From positions 1 through 36,042 of IMG/VR virus record IMGVR_UViG_3300027896_000122: DNA of 36,042 bases, one strand, 5' to 3'. Source of the stretch: a virus. The translations under genes and the position numbers were made by a program. Position 1 is the first letter of the stretch; each line of letters starts with the position of its first letter. Under the pieces are notes generated by a model. That model ran no database searches, was not told where the DNA came from, and worked only from the letters and a program-made list of their open reading frames with translations. Of this stretch, positions 22,148-27,571 are shown in pieces.

Positions 22148-22462
22148 TCACTCTTCCAATATACAAAATATATCTGACTCGTGCATTACAAGTAAATCTT
22201 CTTTATCATCTAACTGAATTGCAACAAATCTATTGTATAGAACAATATCACCTACTTTTACTTGCATTGGTATTCGAAATTCTTTTATATCTGTTCTCTC
22301 TGCTATAGACGTTATAGCTTTACCAGGTCCAATAGCTACAACAATACCTTTTTCAGGATCTGGTTTAGATGTTGCGGATTGAGGTATATAAATTCTGCCT
22401 ATTTTGTCAGGATTTTGAATTCTCTTAACTAAAACACGATTATCAAGTAGTTTGGATATCAT
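22148..22462 (-). CDS. groES: GroES-like co-chaperonin
   Basis: A 104-residue protein read from the ATG at 22462, which has AAAAGGAG just upstream; a longer frame opens at 22507 but lacks such a signal. It has the Cpn10 layout: LLDNRVLVKRIQN, then GRIYIPQSATSKPDPEKGIV with VVAIGPGK, then VKVGDIVLYNRF and a final LLVMHESDIFCILEE. GroES caps the GroEL folding chamber; phage versions such as T4 gp31 adapt host GroEL to fold coat protein. No GroEL gene is present, so it would work with host GroEL. Its first 28 codons are duplicated upstream in a chimeric reading frame. Confidence 0.85.
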   Translation of the reverse strand: MISKLLDNRVLVKRIQNPDKIGRIYIPQSATSKPDPEKGIVVAIGPGKAITSIAERTDIKEFRIPMQVKVGDIVLYNRFVAIQLDDKEDLLVMHESDIFCILEE

Positions 22463-22482
22463 TTGTTCTCCTTTTAAACTCA
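22381..22482. repeat. Source copy of ~102-bp groES 5' segment
   Basis: Covers the first codons and ribosome binding site of groES. It is repeated at 22736-22838 with few substitutions, one inserted T and an 18-bp inverted block (22427-22444 here is the reverse complement of 22783-22800). Confidence 0.9.
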
Positions 22483-22817
22483 AAATTAATACAACCAAAT
22501 TCTGCATTAGTGACTAAATTTCCTTGATATTGTTCACCATCAATAATAGTAGCTTCTCCTTTTTGGGGTACTTTAAAAAATGATAATTTTGGTGATAAAC
22601 AAATTTTTGCTAATGGTAATTGTGTAACATCACCATTATTACAATCATCTAATGGATATAAAACATTCGATATTCCTATTGGAAAATCAATAATAACATT
22701 ATCAGGTATTTGCCACCATTCACAATTTTGACAGTGAGGTATATAAATTCTGACTATTTTGTCAGGATTTTGAATTCTCTTAGATAATCGTGTTTTAGTT
22801 AGTAGTTTGGATATCAT
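22443..22817 (-). CDS. Chimeric reading frame: GroES N-terminus fused to the body of an interrupted gene
   Basis: A 124-codon frame. Residues 1-28 (MISKLLTKTRLSKRIQNPDK...) copy the GroES N-terminus. The remaining 96 (from CQNCEWWQIPDNVII) belong to a different protein whose own N-terminus survives at 22814-22915. Removing the 137 bp between the two CQNCEWW copies would restore one protein of about 111 residues. The GroES part cannot fold alone; the other part has a CxxC and no recognised family. The ATG has AGGAGA upstream, so the chimera could be expressed. It may be a genuine rearrangement or an assembly product of two strains. Confidence 0.6.
   Translation of the reverse strand: MISKLLTKTRLSKRIQNPDKIVRIYIPHCQNCEWWQIPDNVIIDFPIGISNVLYPLDDCNNGDVTQLPLAKICLSPKLSFFKVPQKGEATIIDGEQYQGNLVTNAEFGCINFEFKRRTNDIQTT
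22701..22733. repeat. 33-bp direct repeat flanking the groES insertion (copy 1)
   Basis: Identical to 22838-22870. The pair brackets the inserted groES copy and encodes CQNCEWWQIPD on the minus strand. Confidence 0.9.
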
Positions 22818-22838
22818 TTTGTTCTCCTTTTAAACTCA
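22736..22838. repeat. Inserted copy of the groES 5' segment with internal 18-bp inversion
   Basis: Copy of 22381-22482. It abuts the 33-bp repeat at 22701-22733 on one side and its second copy (22838-22870) on the other. The inverted block is 22783-22800 and changes DNRVLV of GroES to TKTRLS in the chimera. Confidence 0.9.
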
Positions 22839-22915
22839 TCAGGTATTTGCCACCATTCACAATTTTGACATGCAATAAATTTACTTTTAAATTCTGAAAA
22901 TGTTAAGTTTTCCAT
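22814..22915 (-). pseudogene. N-terminal fragment of the interrupted CQNCEWW gene (33 aa)
   Basis: The frame begins MENLTFSEFKSKFIACQNCE, continues WWQIPDEFKRRTK and stops. It overlaps the chimeric gene by ATGA. The first 26 codons are the natural start of the protein whose remaining part now follows the GroES copy; the last codons come from the copied groES ribosome binding site region. It is the 5' half of a gene split by the groES insertion. Confidence 0.6.
22838..22870. repeat. 33-bp direct repeat flanking the groES insertion (copy 2)
   Basis: Identical to 22701-22733, 137 bp apart. Resembles a target duplication or a template-switch footprint. Confidence 0.9.
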
Positions 22916-23018
22916 TTATTTTCCTCTTTTTGCTAAAGTATTCATTGCATCTATTAACCAATCCTCTTCTATATCATCTTCATCTTCACATTTCTTCTTG
23001 CTACTTTCTCTTTTTCAT
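22916..23018 (-). pseudogene. Possible frameshifted small gene
   Basis: An ATG at 23018 opens MKKRK and stops at once, but a one-base shift gives a continuous acidic product containing KKKCEDEDDIEEDWLIDAMN and ending LAKRGK at the TAA 22916-22918, just before the next ATG. The 103-bp length is one base more than a whole number of codons. It may be a frameshifted gene or a sequencing error; it has no convincing ribosome binding site. Confidence 0.25.
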
Positions 23019-23024
23019 TATTTT

Positions 23025-23333
23025 CTATTCTAATGGATTTTTTTGCATAATTTTAAAAACTATCTTCCTAATAAATTTTGATGTACTTAAATCATCAAAT
23101 CCAGCAAAAGTTCTATGCATTGCAATATAATCTAAAGGCTTATGCTTTTTTAAAACTTGATCAACCGCCCAATCAATATCATCTAATTGATTTCTCCATT
23201 TTTCAATTTGTTCTTTAATTTCATTTTTTGTTTTTTTAGAATAATGTTTGCACAAGTAAAAAATAGCATGTTCTCTTTTACAATGTTCACAATATCTACC
23301 CAGTACATCTTTTGTTATTTCTTCATTTTTCAT
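23025..23333 (-). CDS. Hypothetical protein, 102 aa, with N-terminal zinc-ribbon-like cysteines
   Basis: Begins MKNEEITKDVLGRYCEHCKR, followed by FYLCKHYSKK; the three Cys plus His residues could bind zinc. The rest is basic and helical (KNEIKEQIEKWRNQLDDIDW). No family recognised. The ATG at 23333 overlaps the stop of the upstream gene (ATGA), placing it in the same leftward operon. Confidence 0.55.
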   Translation of the reverse strand: MKNEEITKDVLGRYCEHCKREHAIFYLCKHYSKKTKNEIKEQIEKWRNQLDDIDWAVDQVLKKHKPLDYIAMHRTFAGFDDLSTSKFIRKIVFKIMQKNPLE

Positions 23334-23779
23334 TTTGGATCTCCTTTTTCATGCATTTCTGGTAATTTTGCTAATTGTTGAGCTTTAAATGATTCTTTCT
23401 TAGTTAAACCAACTTCTTTCAATGTAGGCACTTTTTCTATAAATTCTTTTTTCTCTATTGGTTCTTTTTTAGGCTTCTGTTGACTGACTGTCGCATCTAC
23501 TGGTTCTTTTGGAGAACTGGTAGAGGCAATATTGCTAGTACGATAAGGTTGACCACCAGAAGCTTTTTGAACTTCTTGTAACATTTGACCCATTTTGCGT
23601 TCAGCATCTAAAGCATAACTTTTTGCATATTGTATAGCCTCTTCACCCATGCCTTTCCTTTTTGCCCAATCAGCAGCAGTTAATGCTAAATCTTTTAATT
23701 CTTTAGCTTTCAAAATAGTATTTGCTTCAGCTAACATTTTTGAAGCTTGTGTGAATATAATAAGTGAATTTTCAGACAT
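23330..23779 (-). CDS. Phage protein of the ParB-associated 'ERKMGQML' type
   Basis: A 149-residue protein. Its N-terminal half (ILKAKELKDLALTAADWAKR, then AIQYAKSYALDAERKMGQML) matches a helical pattern often seen in phage and plasmid proteins next to, or fused to, ParB-like nuclease or DNA methylase domains. The middle is a Pro/Lys/Glu-rich linker (KKEPIEKKEFIEKVP), followed by a short helix (VGLTKKESFKAQQLAKLPEM) typical of the same proteins. No ParB domain is encoded nearby. It lies in the leftward operon, overlapping genes at both ends. A DNA-related role is inferred from the family's usual company. Confidence 0.6.
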   Translation of the reverse strand: MSENSLIIFTQASKMLAEANTILKAKELKDLALTAADWAKRKGMGEEAIQYAKSYALDAERKMGQMLQEVQKASGGQPYRTSNIASTSSPKEPVDATVSQQKPKKEPIEKKEFIEKVPTLKEVGLTKKESFKAQQLAKLPEMHEKGDPK

Positions 23780-23915
23780 TTTCTTGACCTCTTTTAATTT
23801 TTTCTAACCATTCTTTATTTCTTTGACGTTTTAATTTATATAGCACTTGTGATATAGTTCTTTTTCCTTGAAAAATTTCTTCAAATAAATTAGGATAATT
23901 TTTTATTGTCTTCAT
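23772..23915 (-). CDS. Small basic helical protein, 47 aa
   Basis: ATG at 23915, stop TGA at 23772-23774. The product starts MKTIKNYPNLFEEIFQGKRT and continues ISQVLYKLKRQRN to GQENV. The Y-P-x-L...G-x-x-T-I-x-x-V pattern resembles the helical segment that follows ParB-like domains and fits with the ParB-associated-type protein immediately downstream. It overlaps that gene's start by 8 bases and the upstream gene's end by 26 bases. Confidence 0.55.
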   Translation of the reverse strand: MKTIKNYPNLFEEIFQGKRTISQVLYKLKRQRNKEWLEKIKRGQENV

Positions 23916-24342
23916 TTAGCCAATCATAATCTTTTAATTTTGATTTATCTTCCAAATTATCATAACCTTTTTTCCAATAAGCATTTAAATCATCAAAAGC
24001 TTTATCTTGTAATCGTTTATTGTAAATATAATTATTTTCAATATGTTGACCAGATTTTGGATCTATTCCAGTCGCTACTTTTATACAATAAATTATTCTT
24101 CTCTGTTCTGCATCAGGATCTTCTTGAATTTTGTCAACTATTTTTTCAGATTTTTCAGATGATAATGCTAATTTAGCCATTGCTTTACATTTATTTGATT
24201 GTGTAGAAAATGATTTATTACTATTAACAAACCATTCTAAATATTGTCTATCAGTCAATAAAATATCAAATAACTTTTCTCCAATATGTTTACCAATTAA
24301 CCATATAAATTCTTTCCAATCTTGTTCATCATTTTGATCCAT
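23890..24342 (-). CDS. Protein with DRQYxxW motif, 150 aa, paralogue of the 21760 gene
   Basis: DWKEFIWLIGKHIGEKLFDI followed by LLTDRQYLEWFVN (about residues 7-40) matches the same motif in the 128-residue protein at 21760-22146. It resembles the exonuclease-X C-terminal/DUF3820 module. The C-terminal half is charged and probably helical (CIKVATGIDPKSGQHIENNY... AFDDLNAYWKKGYDNLEDK). No catalytic nuclease residues are evident. It overlaps genes on both sides (24329-24342 and 23890-23915), so it is an integral operon member. Function unknown. Confidence 0.55.
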   Translation of the reverse strand: MDQNDEQDWKEFIWLIGKHIGEKLFDILLTDRQYLEWFVNSNKSFSTQSNKCKAMAKLALSSEKSEKIVDKIQEDPDAEQRRIIYCIKVATGIDPKSGQHIENNYIYNKRLQDKAFDDLNAYWKKGYDNLEDKSKLKDYDWLNEDNKKLS

Positions 24343-24517
24343 GAATATCTCCTTTTAATTTTTCTTCCTGAATATATTTATAAATAATGTATTCTAAATG
24401 TGTTTTGTATGGTCTACTATGTTTTTCTTTTTTTGCATCATTTTTTAACCATTCCATATTTTCAGTATCAATATGAACAGTTGCACCATGATATTTTTTA
24501 TTATCTTTTATTATCAT
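24329..24517 (-). CDS. Ribbon-helix-helix-like small protein, 62 aa
   Basis: YHGATVHIDTENMEWLKNDA followed by KKEKHSRPYKTHLEYIIYKY has the order of a ribbon-helix-helix DNA-binding protein: one short strand (ATVHID), a helix, then R-P-x-K-x-x-L-E-x-I-I-x-x-Y. The 58-residue protein at 25205-25381 has the same layout. It is the first gene of the main leftward operon (24517 to 20136) and could regulate it. The assignment is by pattern only. Confidence 0.5.
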   Translation of the reverse strand: MIIKDNKKYHGATVHIDTENMEWLKNDAKKEKHSRPYKTHLEYIIYKYIQEEKLKGDIHGSK

Positions 24518-24948
24518 ACAATTCCTTTCGATCTATTTTGTATTATTTACATTTATAAAACAATTATTTACAATTTACTAATAGTCGTAGTAAAACTTCT
24601 AGAGAATCTATATATATAGGTAGTAGTACATGAAATTTATTTAAAAGTCCCTGGTGTATCTATATATAGGTAGTAGGATTGGAGTAGTATTACTCTTAGT
24701 ATTATAAATCTCTCTTAATACTACTACTACTCCCGACGACTTGCGTCGTCGGTCCTCTATAGTAATCGATTTATTCGATTCAGTTTGTTAGTATACTATG
24801 GCGAGGGAACGCGGACCGAAGGTCCAGTAGCAGCAACAAAGACAAAGAATTGAAATTTTAAGGCTGCTGACATTACATTTAGTTTATTTAGATCGCCGAC
24901 AGATCACTCACCTGGTAAATCGCAAAAATGCAAGCTTTTGGGTTTTTC
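24518..24948. other. Non-coding control region 1 (431 bp)
   Basis: No gene is supported here. It holds the 119-bp repeat A (24691-24809); two copies of CTATATATAGGTAGTAG, near 24614 and 24660, reading GTAGG/GTAGT at the end; an inverted pair joining GGAGTAGTATTA (24681-24692) to the start of repeat A; and a small hairpin GGACC-GAA-GGTCC (24813-24825) just to its right. Near 24921-24940, downstream of the 87-residue gene, GCAAAAATGC/GCTTTTG could be a weak terminator. The layout suggests leftward transcription control for the operon beginning at 24517. Confidence 0.6.
24691..24809 (-). repeat. Structured non-coding repeat A (119 bp)
   Basis: Matches repeat B (25972-26093) except for one extra ACT triplet in B. 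It contains a hairpin AGTATTA/TAATACT (24698-24722), a GC-rich hairpin CCGACGAC-TTGC-GTCGTCGG (24733-24752), a small hairpin AATCGA/TCGATT (24764-24780) and an enclosing pairing CCTC..ATAGTA with TACTAT..GAGG (24754-24806). Read leftward it carries a perfect TATAAT (24701-24706 on the complement). Its left edge is 174 bp from the start of the first leftward gene. Confidence 0.9.
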
Positions 24949-25212
24949 TCACTCATTTTTAAGATCTTTATCTTTGTCTATTAACATATGATATTGAACG
25001 ATGTCTAAATTATCAAGAATAGCTTGAAAATCTTCTTTATCTAAAGCTTTCAATTTACCGGGCTTTAATTCATTAAGATCATTATAATAATATTCTTGAG
25101 AATAAATTTTTGGTTTACCTTTGCCAAAACTTGAAATTTCAAGTCTATGTACTTTATCATGTCGTGGTATGTCTAATAAAGTTACATACACTTTTTTCCC
25201 ATAATTAGGCAT
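24949..25212 (-). CDS. Hypothetical protein, 87 aa
   Basis: MPNYGKKVYVTLLDIPRHDK opens a basic, beta-rich-looking protein (VHRLEISSFGKGKPKIYSQE) with a helical C-terminus (ALDKEDFQAILDNLDIVQYH). No family recognised. It is the last gene of the short leftward set 25805-24949, and its start overlaps the end of the ribbon-helix-helix gene by 8 bases. An RHH gene overlapping a small partner also occurs in toxin-antitoxin pairs, but nothing toxin-like is visible. Confidence 0.5.
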   Translation of the reverse strand: MPNYGKKVYVTLLDIPRHDKVHRLEISSFGKGKPKIYSQEYYYNDLNELKPGKLKALDKEDFQAILDNLDIVQYHMLIDKDKDLKNE

Positions 25213-25381
25213 TATTTATTCCTTCTTCTTTTAATTGATTCATTTTATCAATATATTCTAAGACAATTTTTTCGATATAATTTTTAACTGGTCGTCTTTC
25301 TTTCTTTGCTTCAGTTTCAATAAATTTAATAACTGATTTCGGCAATGTAATTGTCTTTTTTTGTTCTAATTCATGATCCAT
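25205..25381 (-). CDS. Ribbon-helix-helix (CopG-like) DNA-binding protein, 58 aa
   Basis: ATG at 25381, TAA at 25205-25207. The product reads MDHELEQKKTITLPKSVIKF, IETEAKKERRPVKNYIEKIV, then LEYIDKMNQ to GINNA. The strand KTITLP followed by two helices with a basic turn is the classic RHH repressor fold. AAAGGAAT lies upstream of the start. An inverted repeat TATACA-TTT-TGTATA (25409-25423) lies upstream and may be its operator. It probably autoregulates the short leftward gene set. Confidence 0.6.
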   Translation of the reverse strand: MDHELEQKKTITLPKSVIKFIETEAKKERRPVKNYIEKIVLEYIDKMNQLKEEGINNA

Positions 25382-25408
25382 ATTGTATTCCTTTCTAAAA
25401 ATATTTTA

Positions 25409-25423
25409 TATACATTTTGTATA
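25409..25423. promoter_or_regulatory. Inverted repeat TATACA-N3-TGTATA, possible operator
   Basis: A perfect 6-bp palindromic pair between the HTH gene (25431) and the RHH gene (25381). Two related direct copies of ATTGTATA occur just upstream of the HTH gene near 25807-25824. The spacing is suited to a small dimeric repressor. Confidence 0.4.
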
Positions 25424-25430
25424 CAATGAT

Positions 25431-25805
25431 TTACTTTAAAAAATTATCACATTGACGTCGAAGTAGTCTAGTTTGATAACCAATTTTTATAAAAGCTTTT
25501 AATTTTTTCTTTTTAATTAGACGTTTAATAGTAGATGAACTTAAATTATATAATTTTGTTGCATCTTTAATAGTTATAATATCATCATTAATAATTGCTT
25601 TCATTGTTTCAATGATTGAATTAATGCCATTATTAAAATGCTTATATTTATTACATCTAGTAAACATTTTTTTAAGTAAATCATCAGAATACTGATTCAT
25701 AAATAATTTCAATGAATCTAATTTGATTTGCAAATATTCATCATTTATTGATGATGTTTTTTGCCATTCTATTAATTTTAACATTATTTCATCAGGTATA
25801 TTCAT
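25431..25805 (-). CDS. HTH DNA-binding regulator, 124 aa
   Basis: The C-terminal ~50 residues (ITIKDATKLYNLSSSTIKRL, then KAFIKIGYQTRLLRRQCDNF) match excisionase/MerR-like helix-turn-helix domains (I-T-x-x-x-A-x-x-x-x-x-S-x-x-T-I-x-R-x-I). The N-terminal ~75 residues are helical, with one Cys. It is the first gene of the leftward set running to 24949, and lies 167 bp from the structured repeat B. It is probably an early regulator or excision-type protein; no integrase is present, so regulator is more likely. TTGATA and TATTAT lie upstream with a 16-bp gap, very close to the ATG. Confidence 0.6.
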   Translation of the reverse strand: MNIPDEIMLKLIEWQKTSSINDEYLQIKLDSLKLFMNQYSDDLLKKMFTRCNKYKHFNNGINSIIETMKAIINDDIITIKDATKLYNLSSSTIKRLIKKKKLKAFIKIGYQTRLLRRQCDNFLK

Positions 25806-25971
25806 TATTGTATAATATTGTATATATTAATAATATCAAAGAATTTACATTGAACAAAAAATAATACAGGGGTAGACCAGGGGGTAGGCCAAGCTACGCT
25901 GCGGTTTGGAATTGTCTGAATGCACATGTCGAGAAAATCGTTGTAGTACTGAAATGTATTTTATTTTAATA

Positions 25972-26093
25972 TACTCTTAGTATTATAAATCTCTCTTAAT
26001 ACTACTACTACTACTCCCGACGACTTGCGTCGTCGGTCCTCTATAGTAATCGATTTATTCGATTCAGTTTGTTAGTATACTATGGCGAGGGAA
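25972..26093 (-). repeat. Structured non-coding repeat B (122 bp)
   Basis: Second copy of repeat A (24691-24809), same orientation, identical apart from one extra ACT in the ACT run. It has the same hairpins and leftward TATAAT (25982-25987 on the complement). Its left edge is 167 bp from the start of the HTH gene, nearly the same distance as repeat A from its own downstream gene. Confidence 0.9.
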
Positions 26094-26149
26094 TGCAACT
26101 GACAACAATGCAGGAAATAATGAAATTGATTGCTGATTTGCAGATAGAT

Positions 26150-26296
26150 TTAATCTTCAGGAAATAATACATCATAAACTTCTTTAAGATGTAATAATTC
26201 ATAAGATGGAGAAGCTAATTTTTCACTATACATTCCAATAGGTTGTTTATTTTCACCAAGAATAATAAAACCATTTTGCCATTTTGGTCGATCAAT
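26150..26296 (-). pseudogene. Probable remnant of a small gene
   Basis: A 48-codon open stretch contains PKWQNGFIILGENKQPIGMY and ends VYDVLFPED, which looks like natural protein. It has no ATG, GTG or TTG start in a suitable place: a stop codon lies just before the ATT at 26296, and the first in-frame Met is halfway through. It is either a decayed gene or one starting at a rare codon. Confidence 0.35.
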
Positions 26297-26398
26297 TTAA
26301 TGTCATAGAATGATCTACATGTCTCTTTCAACGACATGTAAATACTTATTTGATAAAATCAAATATCAATGTTAAATGTTTCAAGTATCTTCTCGGGG

Positions 26399-26433
26399 AA
26401 TTACCGGTAATCTTATACGGCTTATCGGTAATT
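26399..26433. promoter_or_regulatory. Hairpin AATTACCG/CGGTAATT upstream of the terminase operon
   Basis: An 8-bp inverted repeat with a 19-base loop, about 60 bp before the small terminase gene. The left arm itself overlaps the palindrome ATTACCGGTAAT. It may be a regulatory or packaging-related site; nothing here decides which. Confidence 0.35.
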
Positions 26434-26493
26434 TTCTTACAAAAGTGTAGCGGCCACTAAAAATAAAAACCGCGTTCAAATCCACTTTAATTA

Positions 26494-26985
26494 GTGACAC
26501 AGTTGATGAACAGTATGAATGATCTACAAATAAAACCTAAAAAGAAAAGACCACCTCGTACAACTCATAGACAGAAAACTGGCCGTCCAGTGCCTAAAGG
26601 TCTCACACCTTGGAAACCCGGAGTTTCTGGAAATCCACATGGAAGTTCTGGTCCACGTTTCTCCACTCTTTGTAAAATAATCGGTGAAAAACCAGTGCCA
26701 GAAGTTTTCATGAAAAAATTAAAACAACGATGGCCCGGTTTTTATGATCATATGACTTTTGAAGAAGCTCTAGCTCTTGTCATACGTTATCAATCACTTA
26801 ACGGTGATCATCTGAGTATAGAAAGGCTTTTAGGTAAAGTCACGGACAAATTAAATATCGAAGGTGGAATAAATGATAAAATCGATATTACTGTAAAATT
26901 TGTCAATCCTCAGGTTCAAGAACCCAAAATAGAAACAAATCTAAAAGAAGTTGAAGGAGAAGATAATGAAATCATTAAAAATTAA
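26494..26985 (+). CDS. Putative small terminase subunit (DUF5681-like N-terminus)
   Basis: A 163-residue protein if the GTG at 26494 is used. ATGs at 26506 and 26515 are alternatives, and none has a strong ribosome binding site. The basic N-terminus followed by TPWKPGVSGNPHGSSGPR (about 39-56) is the W-K-P-G-x-S-G-N-P motif of DUF5681-type proteins found before large terminases. The remaining part (MTFEEALALVIRYQSLNGD, then IERLLGKVTDKLNIEGGIND) is helical and suits a terminase small subunit that recognises DNA and forms a ring. It is the first gene of the rightward operon and precedes terL. The family is inferred by motif and place. Confidence 0.65.
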   Translation: MTQLMNSMNDLQIKPKKKRPPRTTHRQKTGRPVPKGLTPWKPGVSGNPHGSSGPRFSTLCKIIGEKPVPEVFMKKLKQRWPGFYDHMTFEEALALVIRYQSLNGDHLSIERLLGKVTDKLNIEGGINDKIDITVKFVNPQVQEPKIETNLKEVEGEDNEIIKN

Positions 26986-27247
26986 AATTTTATATAGATT
27001 CTATAGATTTAAAGATTTTATTGAAAATTTATTTTTCAAATTACATACAGAATGCAGTCTAACAGATAAGGAATGGTTTGAAAAAGATAAATTAAAATCT
27101 ACTTATTCAAAAGACTCCAGAAATTTAACATTAACAAAAGAACAAACTAAAGTTAATTTGAATCCAGAAAATAAAATTGTAATGTTTTGGGAAGAAAATT
27201 TCAAAAACGAAGGTGAAAAAGAATTTTTTACCACATCAAATATGTAA
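26966..27247 (+). CDS. Hypothetical protein, 93 aa
   Basis: Read from the ATG at 26966, which has AAGGAG 9 bases upstream within the end of the small terminase gene; the frame itself opens at a TTG at 26951. The product (MKSLKIKILYRFYRFKDFIE...) is strongly basic and aromatic at the N-terminus, then Lys/Glu/Asn-rich. One Cys. No family recognised. It overlaps the small terminase by 20 bases and is probably translated with it. Confidence 0.5.
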   Translation: MKSLKIKILYRFYRFKDFIENLFFKLHTECSLTDKEWFEKDKLKSTYSKDSRNLTLTKEQTKVNLNPENKIVMFWEENFKNEGEKEFFTTSNM

Positions 27248-27255
27248 CTTGAATT

Positions 27256-27414
27256 TTTTCACTATACACCGACAAAAAACTGTAATACAACATCTACTGT
27301 CTAACTCACAAGAATGTTGACTGTGCGTAAAGCATTCTAACTTATTGATTTAATGACTCGTTTACTATTAAATTGTAAATAAATATTTTGTGTTGGTACT
27401 TTTTATAGTGAAAA
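27256..27414. repeat. 11-bp inverted repeat flanking an intergenic segment
   Basis: TTTTCACTATA (27256-27266) and TATAGTGAAAA (27404-27414) face each other across about 137 bp with no supported gene. The same TTTTTCACTATACA also occurs at 26219-26232. It may be a regulatory motif. A TTGACT at about 27320 in the segment could be part of a promoter for the zinc-finger/terL genes, but no good -10 is evident. Confidence 0.4.
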
Positions 27415-27433
27415 TCTCAACCAAAAGATAAAA

Positions 27434-27571
27434 ATGCCAATTTGCTTTAATTGCGGTAAATCTTATGAATCAGATAGAGATGACGGCTACTGCTCTGATT
27501 CTTGTTGGGAAATAGATAATTGTATAACACCTACAATTACAGAAGATATCGAGGACGACGATGCAGATTAA
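27434..27571 (+). CDS. Small zinc-finger-like protein, 45 aa
   Basis: Starts MPICFNCGKSYESDRDDGYC and continues SDSCWEIDN to an acidic end (DIEDDDAD). A CxxC plus CxxxC pair at the N-terminus is a typical small zinc ribbon. It ends inside the first codons of the large terminase gene (11-bp overlap), so the two are probably co-translated. It may bind nucleic acid or the terminase; this is inference. The upstream ribosome binding site is weak. Confidence 0.55.
   Translation: MPICFNCGKSYESDRDDGYCSDSCWEIDNCITPTITEDIEDDDAD

Larger units (their letters stand above)
25806..26493. other. Non-coding control region 2 (688 bp) between divergent early and late genes
   Basis: It separates the leftward genes from the rightward terminase operon. 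It contains ATTGTATA repeats next to the HTH gene; a less AT-rich patch at about 25868-25930; repeat B (25972-26093); a gene remnant on the minus strand (26150-26296); palindromes ACATGT...ACATGT around 26315-26340; a hairpin ATTTGAT-AAA-ATCAAAT (26348-26364); and the hairpin at 26399-26433. TTGATA followed after 17 bases by TAAATG (from 26350) is a weak rightward promoter candidate for the terminase operon. Confidence 0.55.

Noticed and set aside
22443-22817. A genuine two-domain GroES fusion protein
   Set aside because: Only the first 28 GroES residues are present, and the copy boundaries show it is a product of duplication, not a conserved fusion.
24691-24809. tRNA or tRNA-like gene in the structured repeat
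   Set aside because: The hairpins do not form a cloverleaf, and no T-arm (GTTCRA) or CCA-compatible acceptor arrangement is visible on either strand.
24949-25381. Toxin-antitoxin pair (RHH gene overlapping a small partner)
   Set aside because: The 87-residue partner has no motif of a known toxin family; arrangement alone is not enough.
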